From Thioploca ingrica (GTDB lineage Bacteria > Pseudomonadota > Gammaproteobacteria > Beggiatoales > Beggiatoaceae), in contig AP014633.1 in assembly GCA_000828835.1 (NCBI GenBank), forward strand, positions 4,278,001-4,342,000: 64,000 bases of DNA, in the 5' to 3' direction. The notes below the pieces were generated by a model that did no database searches, was not told the origin of the DNA, and saw only the letters and a program-made list of their open reading frames with translations. Positions 54,186 to 63,696 of this stretch are shown here, piece by piece (position 1 is the stretch's first letter; the number at the start of each line of letters is the position of its first letter). The position numbers and the translations under genes were made by a program.

Positions 54186-57100
54186 ATGCGTGATTATACG
54201 GTATCCACTTCATCAGTCGATAGTGTCAGTAGTTATCTCCCCGCATTAATGTTACGTCGATTTGCTCATGACCCTCGATTACCCACGGAGCCCACTGTTG
54301 AACATCTGTTTGGAGCAGTATTGTTTGCGGATATGAGTGGTTTTACCACCCTCGCTGAAACCCTGGCTGAACAGGGAGCGGCTGGTGCAGAACAATTAAC
54401 TCAAATTATTAATAATTATTTTAGTCAATTGATTGGCGTAATTCACGCTCATGGTGGCGACGTGGTGAAATTTGCTGGTGATGCTTTAGTCGCTTTATGG
54501 CTCACGGCAGAAGAAACCTCATTAAAAAATTCGCTGATTTCCTCTTGGCAATCACCTCAGGAGGATTCTCATTCAGAACAACTCACTCTAGTCACTCATC
54601 GCGCCGCACAATGTGGGTTAGCGATTCAAGAAACGCTGAAAGATTATCACATTTATAATCAGATGACTTTGTCCCTGCATGTCAGTATTGGTGCGGGTGA
54701 AATTGCGTTGTTACATTTGGGCGGTGTATTTGGACGTTGGGAACTGTTAGTGACCGGCAACCCTTTGGTGCAAGTGGGTTTAGCGGATAAACAAGCCAAG
54801 CCCAATGAAGTTTTATTATCACCTCAAGCTTGGCAATATTTACCAGAACGAGCCCAAGTAGAATCTTGTCAAGGGGGTTATGTTCGGTTAGTGGGCATTA
54901 AACCTCTGCCACTACGTCCTTTACAATGGCCAACTTTACCACCAACGGCTTTATCCGTATTATGGTCATGTATTCCACGGGCGGTTTTAAACCGTTTAAG
55001 GGAAGGGCAAAGTCAATGGTTAGCCGAATTGCGTTGTTTGACTATTTTATTTATTAATTTACCCGATTTAAACGAGACCACCCCCACTCATCTCGCTCAA
55101 CAAGGGATGCACATTCTTCAAAAATCGTTATATCACTATGAAGGTAGTATTAATAAACTGAACGTTGATGATAAAGGCACCACTTTAATTGCTGCCCTCG
55201 GCTTACCGCCTTTATCTCATGAAGATGATGCTTTGCGTGGCGCTCAAGCGGCTTTAACTATCCAAAAAAAATTACAGGAAATTGGTTGGCAATGTGCTAT
55301 CGGGGTCGCCACCGGCCGCGTGTTTTGTGGCGCAGTGGGTAGTTTAAGTCGGCGTGAATATACGATGTTAGGTGATACGGTCAATTTAGCCGCCCGGTTG
55401 ATGCAAGCCGCACCTAAAAATATTCTCTGTGATACAGTCACTTACCGAGCAACCCTCAATGAGATGCGTTATGAACGGTTACCCGATTTTCGAGTTAAAG
55501 GGAAGGCGGAACCGGTGGCGGTTTATCGTCCTTATGGTCTGAAAGCGCTCAATGCCCCACGTCGCCAAGCGAGCTTAATTGGTCGAGATCACGAAATTGG
55601 CTGTTTAGCTGACCAGTTACAACGGTTACAAGCCGGTTATAGTAGTGTCGTTATTATTGAAGGTGAAGCCGGCATTGGTAAATCACGGTTAGTGGCTAAT
55701 TTGTTAAACCAAGCTCAACAAGCTGCCATTCCTGAGTTATTCACTTCTGGAGATTCCATTGAAAAATCAACTCCCTACTACGCATGGCGTCCCATAATCT
55801 GTCAGCTATTGGGTTTAGAAAACGAAACCGAGGAAACTATTGCGACACAACGCGAAAAAATTTTTAACCGCCTACGTGATCTCAAGGAATGGGAACGAGC
55901 TCCTTTACTTAACACCATCTTACCGCTCAATTTACCGGATAACCTCTCAACTTTATCATTGCAGGGGCAAAGGCGAGCGGAACAAACCCTAGATTTACTA
56001 GTCAGCTTATTAAAAGCCTTCGTCACCCAATCCGGTAAATTAATTTTAGTCATAGAAAATGCCCAATGGCTGGATTCGATCTCGTGGAAATTATTATTGC
56101 AATTACAACAAGATGTCCATCCTTTGTTACTTACCTTAGCACTTCGGCCGCTCACTGAGCCGTTACCGAGCGATTTTCAGCCACTCTATTACAGTCCTAA
56201 CACCCATATCCTCCATTTGGAAAACCTCTCGCCGGATGACACGATTGCACTAGTCTGTCAACGTTTAGGTGTTAGTAACCTGCCGGACTCAGTCGCTCGA
56301 CTTATTTTAGATAAAGCCCAAGGTCACCCTTTATTTAGTGAAGAACTCGCTTATGCCTTACGTGACAGTGGCTTACTCCAACTACGCCAAGGTGAATGTC
56401 GACTGCTCTCCGATAAGGAATTAGCGACTTTTACTTTTCCGGAAACGGTACAAGGGATGATAGCCAGCCGCTTAGACCGGTTAACGCCCGAACAACAACT
56501 CACTTTAAAAGTGGCTAGTGTGATTGGTCGAGTATTTTCATTGCCTTTATTACAAGCGATTTATCCCATTACGGCTGAAAAATCCGCGTTGCCAGAAAAT
56601 ATTATGGCACTCCAACGGCTCGGTATCATTGCCACTGAAACGTCATTACCGGAATCAAATTATGTTTTTAATCATGTGATTGTCCAAGAAGTGACCTATA
56701 ATCTGATGCTCTTTTCCCAACGTCGTGAATTACACCACCAAATTGCCCAATGGTATGAACAAACTTACCCAGCCAATTTAGCGGCTTTCTACCCGCTACT
56801 CGCTCACCATTGGAGTAAAGCCGAAGTACTGAGTAAAGCCGTTGAATATGCTGAAAAAGCCGGGCAACAAGCCAGTTATAAACATGCTAGCTTAGAAGTC
56901 GTGCATTTTTTTAATCAAGTTTTAAGTCTAACTCAAAGCGCTGTGAATCAAGTATCCGGTCATGAAAAAACGGTCAATCAACTGCCAATAGCTAGCCAGC
57001 GGCAAGCCGAGTGGGAACGACAACTCGGGGAAGCTTACACTGAGTTAGGACACCTTTTCCGAGGTAAACAACATCTTCAACAGGCGCTGCGTTTATTAGC

Positions 57101-58415
57101 TCGTCCCTTACCAACCAACCGTGTCCAATTATTGCTGGCGATTACTCAACAAAGTTTTTGTTACTGGTGGCGATATTTGTGTTATTCCAAGCGATTTAAA
57201 CTTGAAAGCCAGGAAAAATACCGGCAATTAATTGATGTTTATGAAAGAATGGCACATATCGCCTATTATAACCAAGATATCAGTCTATTTCTTTATGCTG
57301 GTTTAAATAGTTTAAATCTAGCTCACCGTGGTCATTTGCCAACGATATTAACCCGAGCTTATGCCAATCGCTGTCTGGCGAGTGCGTTAATTTCAATACC
57401 AGGAGCTGCTTATTATAATCAGCGTGCCCAACGTCTTATCAATACCATCGAGACCAGTGACAACCCAGTTAATGAGAAAACCGCTCACGAACAACAAAGA
57501 GATTTGGTCTGGGCATACCAACTGCTTGGAATTTATCACTTTATTATCGGCGAATTAGAACAGAGCCAATTCGCCTTAGAAAAAGCGATTATGATAGCTC
57601 AACTGGTAGAAGATAACCGTCGCTGTGAGGAAAGTTTATCGCATCTCTCGTTATTAACTTACCATCAAGGTCACTTTCAAGACAGCCTACAAAGTAGTGA
57701 AAATGTCTATATTATCGCTAAACGTCGCGGGGATATTCAAGCCCAACAATGGGGACTTTGCGGTCAAGCCATGAATTATTTACGCTTAGGACAATTACCG
57801 CAAGCGAGCTTGGCTTTAGAGAAGGCTTATCGGTTATCCACTGAGGAAATTATTGTTACCGAGAAAATTTGGATACATGGCTTATTGGCTGTAGTACGTT
57901 GGCAACAAGCTGATCCGCAAGCCGCGATAGAAGAAGCTCGACGTGCAACCAGATGGATTGCCAAATCAGTGCCCATGAATATTCGCTGCTTAGAAGGTTA
58001 TGCGGGCGTTGCAGAGGTTCATTTACGCTTATGGGAAAGCCTACTATTGCAACTACCAAAGGAACCCATCAATTCTGCTGTTGCCAATATCCATGCTCGG
58101 ATCCATATGGCTAAACAAAGTGCTCAACAAGCTAATCACAACTTACAGCGTTATGCCAAAGTTTTTGTAGTTGCTCGTCCACGGGCTTGGTTATGGCAAG
58201 GTTTATACGATTGGTTGCTGGGTAAACCACATCGTGCTGATCAAGCCTGGAAAAAGAGCCTAACACTCGCCCAAAAGTTTAACTTACCTTATGAACAAGC
58301 CTTAACCCACGCGGAAATAGGACGACATCCGGAATTACCTCAACACAGTGAACATCAGCAAAGTGCCCAAGCTTTATTTAAACAATTAGGAATGGTGATA
58401 CCCCATCAAGAGTGA
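54186..58415 (+). CDS. Soluble-adenylyl-cyclase-like protein (two cyclase domains, NTPase, helical repeats)
   Basis: The 1409-residue product has the architecture of mammalian soluble adenylyl cyclase. Cyclase domain 1 (about 40-215) has FADMSGFT with metal-binding Asp49 and GGDVVKFAGDALVALW with Lys95 and Asp99. Cyclase domain 2 (about 283-450) lacks the metal aspartate (LFINLPDLN) but supplies Lys324 and the transition-state pair Asn400/Arg404 in DTVNLAAR. The two therefore make one active site, as in human sAC. A P-loop NTPase follows (GEAGIGKS, residues 493-500; LVIENAQWLD), then about 600 residues of TPR-like helices. The bicarbonate-site Arg of human sAC (R176) aligns with Gly198. It should make cAMP. 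No receptor gene is adjacent. Confidence 0.9.
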   Translation: MRDYTVSTSSVDSVSSYLPALMLRRFAHDPRLPTEPTVEHLFGAVLFADMSGFTTLAETLAEQGAAGAEQLTQIINNYFSQLIGVIHAHGGDVVKFAGDALVALWLTAEETSLKNSLISSWQSPQEDSHSEQLTLVTHRAAQCGLAIQETLKDYHIYNQMTLSLHVSIGAGEIALLHLGGVFGRWELLVTGNPLVQVGLADKQAKPNEVLLSPQAWQYLPERAQVESCQGGYVRLVGIKPLPLRPLQWPTLPPTALSVLWSCIPRAVLNRLREGQSQWLAELRCLTILFINLPDLNETTPTHLAQQGMHILQKSLYHYEGSINKLNVDDKGTTLIAALGLPPLSHEDDALRGAQAALTIQKKLQEIGWQCAIGVATGRVFCGAVGSLSRREYTMLGDTVNLAARLMQAAPKNILCDTVTYRATLNEMRYERLPDFRVKGKAEPVAVYRPYGLKALNAPRRQASLIGRDHEIGCLADQLQRLQAGYSSVVIIEGEAGIGKSRLVANLLNQAQQAAIPELFTSGDSIEKSTPYYAWRPIICQLLGLENETEETIATQREKIFNRLRDLKEWERAPLLNTILPLNLPDNLSTLSLQGQRRAEQTLDLLVSLLKAFVTQSGKLILVIENAQWLDSISWKLLLQLQQDVHPLLLTLALRPLTEPLPSDFQPLYYSPNTHILHLENLSPDDTIALVCQRLGVSNLPDSVARLILDKAQGHPLFSEELAYALRDSGLLQLRQGECRLLSDKELATFTFPETVQGMIASRLDRLTPEQQLTLKVASVIGRVFSLPLLQAIYPITAEKSALPENIMALQRLGIIATETSLPESNYVFNHVIVQEVTYNLMLFSQRRELHHQIAQWYEQTYPANLAAFYPLLAHHWSKAEVLSKAVEYAEKAGQQASYKHASLEVVHFFNQVLSLTQSAVNQVSGHEKTVNQLPIASQRQAEWERQLGEAYTELGHLFRGKQHLQQALRLLARPLPTNRVQLLLAITQQSFCYWWRYLCYSKRFKLESQEKYRQLIDVYERMAHIAYYNQDISLFLYAGLNSLNLAHRGHLPTILTRAYANRCLASALISIPGAAYYNQRAQRLINTIETSDNPVNEKTAHEQQRDLVWAYQLLGIYHFIIGELEQSQFALEKAIMIAQLVEDNRRCEESLSHLSLLTYHQGHFQDSLQSSENVYIIAKRRGDIQAQQWGLCGQAMNYLRLGQLPQASLALEKAYRLSTEEIIVTEKIWIHGLLAVVRWQQADPQAAIEEARRATRWIAKSVPMNIRCLEGYAGVAEVHLRLWESLLLQLPKEPINSAVANIHARIHMAKQSAQQANHNLQRYAKVFVVARPRAWLWQGLYDWLLGKPHRADQAWKKSLTLAQKFNLPYEQALTHAEIGRHPELPQHSEHQQSAQALFKQLGMVIPHQE

Positions 58416-58467
58416 AGGGTGAAGACTGCGATTCTCCACACTTTACTCTTTACCTAATGATAGAGTT

Positions 58468-60243
58468 TTATAAATCGATAGGTATCCAACCAAATTTCTC
58501 CACCGTGCGGAATACATCGGTGTAGGTTACGATACCAATGGGTCGATTACCTTGCTGAACAACCACCCGGCGAATTTGGGCGTTAGTCATCACCCGAACA
58601 CACTCATATAAAGAAGTATCCACCGTGACTGTCTTAAGCGGTTTAGTTGCGATATCAAGTACTTTTACCCTCGTTAACGAGAGATTTTCATTAATGACTT
58701 TAGTGAGAATATCTTTTTGCGTTAACATCGCCCATTCATCGCTACCCTCAACGGGTTCAACTAAAACACCACTAATGTTGTTTTCAGTCATTAGGTGCAT
58801 CGCCTGTTCAACGTTATCGTGCGGACTCACTTTGAGCAAATTAGTGGACATAATTTCGATTACCGTGTGAGGGGTACGACCAGACTCAATCATCGCTGCC
58901 ATGGGTTCCGATACCCGTAACGCTTCTCTGACTTTACGCTGTTGTTTAATCGCTTCTTCACGTTGTTGATGAATATGGGCGAGATCAAGATTACCTTCCA
59001 TTTGCTGGATTAAAGCATCAGCAAAGCCACTAGTGGAAACTTCCGTAGCATTTTCCATTTGTCTGGCAAAGTCATAAGTCACAATTTTTTGCCGAATCAC
59101 TTCAACATAAGCGCCAGTGATCAAATTGGCTGCTTCCCTCCAGCCCAAATACTCCAACATATTAACACCACTAAACAGGAGTGAACCCGGATTCACTTTA
59201 TCCAAATTAGCATACTTTGGAGCACTACCATGAGTCGCTTCAAACAACGCCACATGGTCACCAATATTCGCCCCTGGCGCAATACCCACCCCGCCAACCT
59301 CAGCCGCGATCGCATCGGAGAGATAATCACCATTGAGGTTCATGGTAGCAATAACATCAAATTCCTCTGGACGTAATAACATCAATTGGAAAATAATATC
59401 GGCAATCCGATCTTTAACAACAATCTTACCTTCGGGTTGTTTACCACCATATTGACTATATAATTCTTCTTCAGTGATAGTATGATCGCCAAATTCCTCG
59501 CGGGCGACTTCATAACCCCAATTGCGGAAAGCACCTTCCGTGAATTTCATAATATTACCTTTATGAACGAAAGTTACACTTTCACGCTTATTGTCAATCG
59601 CATACTTAATTGCTTTCCGAACTAGTCGTTTCGTGCCAAACGGACTAATCGGTTTAATCCCAATACCGCTATCCTCAAAGAACTTAGCACCCATTTCCTC
59701 TTTGAGAAATTTTTCTACTTTCCGCATTTCTGGCGAACCAGACTGATATTCAATGCCGGCATAAACGTCCTCGGTATTCTCCCGGAAAATAATCACATTG
59801 ACTTTTTCTGGATGAATTAAGGGAGAAGGAACCCCGGGATAATAGCGAACTGGGCGTACACAAGCATACAAATCCAATTCTTGTCGTAAAGCTACGTTAA
59901 GCGAACGAAAGCCACCACCCACTGGGGTTGTCAACGGTCCCTTAATCGAGACCACCAAATCCTGTAAGGCTTGAAGAGTTTCATCCGGAAAAATATTACC
60001 CTCATATTTTCCCGCGGCTTTTTCACCCATAAACAATTCAACCCAGTGAATTTTACGCTCACCACGATAAGCTTCCTTGACAGCGGCATCCCAAACCCGT
60101 AGACAAGCTCTCATAATATCCGGACCAATACCATCACCCTCGATATATCCTAACATCGGATTATTGGGGACAATCATTTGGTCATCTTTAATAACAATTC
60201 GACTACCACCTTCGGGAAAATGAATTGATTTCATTAGCAACAA
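58468..60243 (-). CDS. icd: NADP-dependent isocitrate dehydrogenase with C-terminal CBS pair
   Basis: Residues about 1-420 are a bacterial ICD of the E. coli type: [31 protein letters not shown] with the phosphorylatable serine, [27 protein letters not shown], and the NADP-specific residues in [13 protein letters not shown] and TYDFAR. After a helical linker rich in Gln and Arg, residues about 468-591 form two CBS modules ([51 protein letters not shown]). ICD is normally about 416 residues, so this is a fusion that may add nucleotide control to the TCA step. AAGGAG favours a TTG start at 60243 or the next codon; an ATG lies at 60234. Confidence 0.95.
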   Translation of the reverse strand: MLLMKSIHFPEGGSRIVIKDDQMIVPNNPMLGYIEGDGIGPDIMRACLRVWDAAVKEAYRGERKIHWVELFMGEKAAGKYEGNIFPDETLQALQDLVVSIKGPLTTPVGGGFRSLNVALRQELDLYACVRPVRYYPGVPSPLIHPEKVNVIIFRENTEDVYAGIEYQSGSPEMRKVEKFLKEEMGAKFFEDSGIGIKPISPFGTKRLVRKAIKYAIDNKRESVTFVHKGNIMKFTEGAFRNWGYEVAREEFGDHTITEEELYSQYGGKQPEGKIVVKDRIADIIFQLMLLRPEEFDVIATMNLNGDYLSDAIAAEVGGVGIAPGANIGDHVALFEATHGSAPKYANLDKVNPGSLLFSGVNMLEYLGWREAANLITGAYVEVIRQKIVTYDFARQMENATEVSTSGFADALIQQMEGNLDLAHIHQQREEAIKQQRKVREALRVSEPMAAMIESGRTPHTVIEIMSTNLLKVSPHDNVEQAMHLMTENNISGVLVEPVEGSDEWAMLTQKDILTKVINENLSLTRVKVLDIATKPLKTVTVDTSLYECVRVMTNAQIRRVVVQQGNRPIGIVTYTDVFRTVEKFGWIPIDL

Positions 60244-60370
60244 TTACACTCCTTGATGACAATAAAGATTACAAAATGATTTAAGCCAGTAATTATAACC
60301 CATGAACTATAAAGCAGATATACTTTCAAAAAAAATCTATATACCATTCATATAAAAAACTTAATCATTT

Positions 60371-60420
60371 AGCGAGTAGCGAGTAGCGAGTAGCCTGGAT
60401 GAAACGAAGTGGAATCCAGG
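60371..60420. repeat. Triplicated GAGTAGC and a 7-bp hairpin
   Basis: AGCGAGTAGCGAGTAGCGAG contains three tandem GAGTAGC-type heptamers. It is followed by CCTGGAT (60394-60400) and ATCCAGG (60414-60420), a perfect stem around GAAACGAAGTGGA. This is another form of the palindromic repeats in the gaps. The stretch from 60244 to 60479 holds no gene. Confidence 0.55.
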
Positions 60421-60479
60421 AAAAATGAACACAATTTCCTAGATTTCGTGTAGCGTAGTCTAGGCAACGCTTGCTGGTT

Positions 60480-61079
60480 TTATTGATTATCAACAATGTG
60501 TTGTAACACGCTTAAAATTTTTCCCACTTCACTCAGATAGTAACGTTGGCTATCCACGAAAATGGTATTACCAGCCAATTTAAGAAACTGCCAATCCATG
60601 CCCGTGGTGATACCGCCAAATATCGTGTCAATATTATTACCTTCCGTTTGGTTATAAACTCGTGCCCCCATCATTTGGGCGGCACATTGGCCCAATCCTT
60701 CTCCGATATCATTTTTCTTAGCTTCTACCAGTAGAAAGATAGGCGCTTGAATCGTGTGTGACAGGTCACTTTTAGCTAAAATGAAGTCACATTCTCCTTT
60801 TAAACCCAGGTCGGCATCCACATCCAATCTTTCACCAGAATAAATCGCCACAGTATTATGGTTTCTCCGGCGTAATTCTAGAAGAATGGGCATCACGATA
60901 AGTTCCGATCGCGCTTTCTCACTAGAAGAAGATAAAGCCAATGGTAATCCCAGATCAAGCGTTTGAATTAACCAACTCCCGAGTTCTACCGGTTCTAATT
61001 CATTAAACAACGCGATGATTTTTTCGTGTAATTGGAAGCGTTTGAGCAGATCTTTTAGAGTAAAGTCCCCGTAAGCCAT
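60480..61079 (-). CDS. PD-(D/E)XK nuclease-fold protein of unknown role
   Basis: The 199-residue product has SELIVMPILLELRRRN (Glu), GLKGECDFILAKS (Asp) and FLLVEAKKNDIGEGLGQCAA (ExK), in the order and spacing of the PD-(D/E)XK nuclease core, followed by a helix with Gln. I recall similar proteins in cyanobacteria and sulfur bacteria without known function. The ATG start (MAYGDFTLKDLL) is natural. It is flanked by palindromic repeats on both sides. Confidence 0.7.
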   Translation of the reverse strand: MAYGDFTLKDLLKRFQLHEKIIALFNELEPVELGSWLIQTLDLGLPLALSSSSEKARSELIVMPILLELRRRNHNTVAIYSGERLDVDADLGLKGECDFILAKSDLSHTIQAPIFLLVEAKKNDIGEGLGQCAAQMMGARVYNQTEGNNIDTIFGGITTGMDWQFLKLAGNTIFVDSQRYYLSEVGKILSVLQHIVDNQ

Positions 61080-61191
61080 GTGGTTCTGTTCCTAAAATTT
61101 TGAATAAGATTCGCGCCATGTGTTTCCACGCTCCAGCGTGAGAATGTCGACTGGGACGCTCCAGTGTCATAGTCACCACGAGAAATCCTAC

Positions 61192-61318
61192 GTAGGTTGG
61201 GCTGACAACCGAATACCCAACATGATTGGTTAGTACGTCTTTCTCGATGGTTGAACTTCGTAAACTCAGCCCAACCTACACGGACTGTGTCGGACACGCT
61301 GCGCTTAGTCCGACCTAC
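61192..61318. repeat. Palindromic repeat pair sharing a block with the MITE
   Basis: GTAGGTTGGGCTGA (61192-61205) and TCAGCCCAACCTAC (61266-61279) are perfect 14-bp inverted arms. Next, 61289-61318 contains GTCGGACACGCTGCGCTT and GTCCGACCTAC, matching 29 of 30 bases of the MITE interior at 53793-53822. The gap (61080-61345) also has TCCACGCTCCAGCGTGAGA near 61118-61135. No gene is seen. Confidence 0.7.
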
Positions 61319-61345
61319 TTGACTACTTGACTGTTTTCATTATTG

Positions 61346-62320
61346 TTAAATCCACCGCTTCCATTTGAACAACGTAAATACCCCGATACCGATTCCTATC
61401 ATACTCAGCAATAACCAGTAAAAACCATAAGGTTGTTGTACCAAGGGTATATGCGCGAAGTTCATACCAAATATCCCAGCGAGCAAATGGAGCGGTAGAA
61501 ATGTGACTGAAACAATAGTCAGTATGCTCACAATATGATTGGTCCGTTGGGCAGCGGCTGCAAATTGTAACTGCATTAGAAAATCAATCTCGTTGAGCAA
61601 GCCTTGTACATAATGTAATACCCGAGCAATGTGTTCTTGTAAATCATTGAAACGCACAATCAGGTAGTCGTCCATGGGACAATGGGTATCTTCGCGCCAA
61701 GCGGAAAGTGCATCGATTTGTTGCTCGCATAAAATTTCTAATTGGCGCAATTGACTACGATGTACCGTCAAATGATGCCAATCAGCGAAGGCTTTCTCAA
61801 TTCGTAGTAATTTATCACGCCACTGATCTAATTGTTCCGAAAGCGGTTGGTGCATCAGTAAAAAACGATCTACCATCGCATCCAATATCAAATGCATTAA
61901 ACCTTCCGGTCGAGCCGGTACTCGCCCAGATTCATCTAGTAAATGTTGGCGGATATCAAGAATCGAGTGATTGCCGGCAGAACGAATGGTGATTAAACCC
62001 GATTTGAATAGAAAAAACGCGACCGGCGTGGTTGCCAATTCATTATCCGGGTCGTCTGAGCAAAATCCCCGAAAAATGAGCATCTCGTAATGCGGCATGG
62101 TATCGAAGTAGGGCGGATGTGCAAAATTAAGACTATCACGCACATGACGCTCGTGAATCTCGAAGTCATTTCCCAGAGTCGCTTTTAGCTTCTCCACCCA
62201 ATTCGGTTCCAGATGGCGATCAAAATCTAACCATACAAAACCATCGGTAGAAATTGGTTGCGGAGAATTTACTATATAAGGTGCTTGGTTGGTCGGAAAA
62301 AATATTAATTCCATAGTCAC
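61346..62320 (-). CDS. CorA-family divalent metal transporter
   Basis: The 324-residue product has the CorA hallmark GMNFAHIPL after the first of two C-terminal membrane helices (HLLAGIFGMNF, YGFYWLLLSMIGIGIGVFTL), and a long cytoplasmic alpha/beta domain (FVWLDFDRHLEPNWVEKLKA, HERHVRDSLNFAHPPYFDTM). CorA forms homopentameric Mg2+/Co2+ channels; ZntB-type relatives carry Zn2+. The substrate cannot be assigned from sequence alone. It is divergent from ptuA. Confidence 0.9.
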   Translation of the reverse strand: MTMELIFFPTNQAPYIVNSPQPISTDGFVWLDFDRHLEPNWVEKLKATLGNDFEIHERHVRDSLNFAHPPYFDTMPHYEMLIFRGFCSDDPDNELATTPVAFFLFKSGLITIRSAGNHSILDIRQHLLDESGRVPARPEGLMHLILDAMVDRFLLMHQPLSEQLDQWRDKLLRIEKAFADWHHLTVHRSQLRQLEILCEQQIDALSAWREDTHCPMDDYLIVRFNDLQEHIARVLHYVQGLLNEIDFLMQLQFAAAAQRTNHIVSILTIVSVTFLPLHLLAGIFGMNFAHIPLVQQPYGFYWLLLSMIGIGIGVFTLFKWKRWI

Positions 62321-62409
62321 TCATTGGTTAATTAAAAGGGACAACATCCGGAAACGAGTGTATATTTATTGTGTAAAATCATACAATAACTTTGGAGATT
62401 ATTATAGAT

Positions 62410-63696
62410 ATGGATCCAGAACCAAATGAGATCTTCCAAGTAAAAAAGCTTAAATTAGAAAATTTTCGAGGCTTTGAGCAAGTTGAATTAGAATTTCATC
62501 GAAATTTAACGGTTTTAATAGGCGACAATGGTACTGGGAAAACAGCTATTTTAGATTGTCTTGCTATTTTGTTAACTAATTTTTCAAAACGGATTCTTAG
62601 AATAAAAAACGATTTTGAAGAAAATATTAACATTTTAGATATTAAACAAGATAAACTTAAAACCACTGATGAAATTTATTTGTTAATAGAACATAAACAA
62701 GAAAAAGTAGAAATGAAATGGAGTATCAGTTTTAATAAAAACTACGGATCTGATAGTTACCTTCAAGGTCTTGATATTTTACAAGGTGTTCCAAAACCAT
62801 GGTATACAAATAATGAAGAAAACCTCCCTATTCTGATTTACTACCCTACCAGTACGGCTGCACTAATTAACTTCATTGATTTCAAAAATGCCCGAGATGA
62901 TTTTAGAACTGACATCTTGACCATTTATGACCATGCTTTAGACAAAAAAGCTTTTAATTTTACTTATTTCTTTGAATGGTACCGTTGGCAGGAAAATATT
63001 GAAAAACAACTCGGTAAGAATCCGACGCTTGACCAAGTACGCCAAGCTATCTATAGCCTACTTAGTGATGATCATAATCAATTTACTAACTTGGCTATTA
63101 ATTGGCTCAATAATCCGAGTGGAGAAATGCTCATTCAAAAAAATGCGACGGTTTTAAATATTAACCAATTATCATCTGGGGAAAAAACTTTACTCGCCTT
63201 AGTTGCTGATTTGGCACGGCGTTTAGCGATTGCTAATCCGCATCGAGAGCAGCCATTAACTGGTAATGGTATTGTTTTAATTGATGAAATCGATTTGCAT
63301 TTACACCCACGTTGGCAGCGGCGTGTTATTCCTCAATTAAGCAAAATTTTCCCCAATTGTCAATTGATTGTGACGACGCATTCGCCGTTGGTGCTAAGTC
63401 AGGTAAAGCCTGAAAATGTCGTTATTTTGGAAAATTTTCAGGTGGTCAAAAATACACCTCATACTTTTGGCAGAGATAATAATTCTATTCTTTATGAGTT
63501 AATGGCTGTTAAACAGCGTCCGGATGACATGCAAAAACAGCTTGATAAAGTTTACGAATTGCTGGATGAGGGTAACAAAGCAGCCGCTCAAGAATTATTA
63601 AAACAACTTTCCCAAGATTTAGGTGAAAATGATACAGCTATAGTAAGAGCTTATCATCATTTGGCTTTTATGGATGAGGCAGATGAAACAGATTGA
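62410..63696 (+). CDS. ptuA: Septu-type defence ATPase PtuA
   Basis: The 428-residue SMC/ABC-type ATPase has Walker A GDNGTGKT (residues 38-45) after LKLENFRGFEQVELEF, a signature LSSGEKTLLALVADL near residue 254, Walker B IVLIDEIDLHLHP with Asp292/Glu293, and VTTHSPLVLSQV as H-loop. The next gene, overlapping by 14 bp, encodes an HNH nuclease of the PtuB/TIGR02646 type, which identifies a Septu defence pair. I prefer ATG 62410 over an upstream TTG at 62392 (GGAG lies 12 bases before the ATG). PtuA assembles a ring that holds PtuB and senses nucleotide depletion or phage in described systems. Confidence 0.88.
   Translation: MDPEPNEIFQVKKLKLENFRGFEQVELEFHRNLTVLIGDNGTGKTAILDCLAILLTNFSKRILRIKNDFEENINILDIKQDKLKTTDEIYLLIEHKQEKVEMKWSISFNKNYGSDSYLQGLDILQGVPKPWYTNNEENLPILIYYPTSTAALINFIDFKNARDDFRTDILTIYDHALDKKAFNFTYFFEWYRWQENIEKQLGKNPTLDQVRQAIYSLLSDDHNQFTNLAINWLNNPSGEMLIQKNATVLNINQLSSGEKTLLALVADLARRLAIANPHREQPLTGNGIVLIDEIDLHLHPRWQRRVIPQLSKIFPNCQLIVTTHSPLVLSQVKPENVVILENFQVVKNTPHTFGRDNNSILYELMAVKQRPDDMQKQLDKVYELLDEGNKAAAQELLKQLSQDLGENDTAIVRAYHHLAFMDEADETD

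Noticed and set aside
58411..58451. Imperfect palindrome between the cyclase and icd genes as a bidirectional terminator
   Set aside because: The arms match in only about 12 of 16 positions and no clear T-run follows, so I do not call it.
60371..60392. Triplicated GAGTAGC as a possible CRISPR or operator array
   Set aside because: Units are seven bases and directly abutting, with a neighbouring palindrome; best explained as a simple repeat next to a dispersed palindromic unit.
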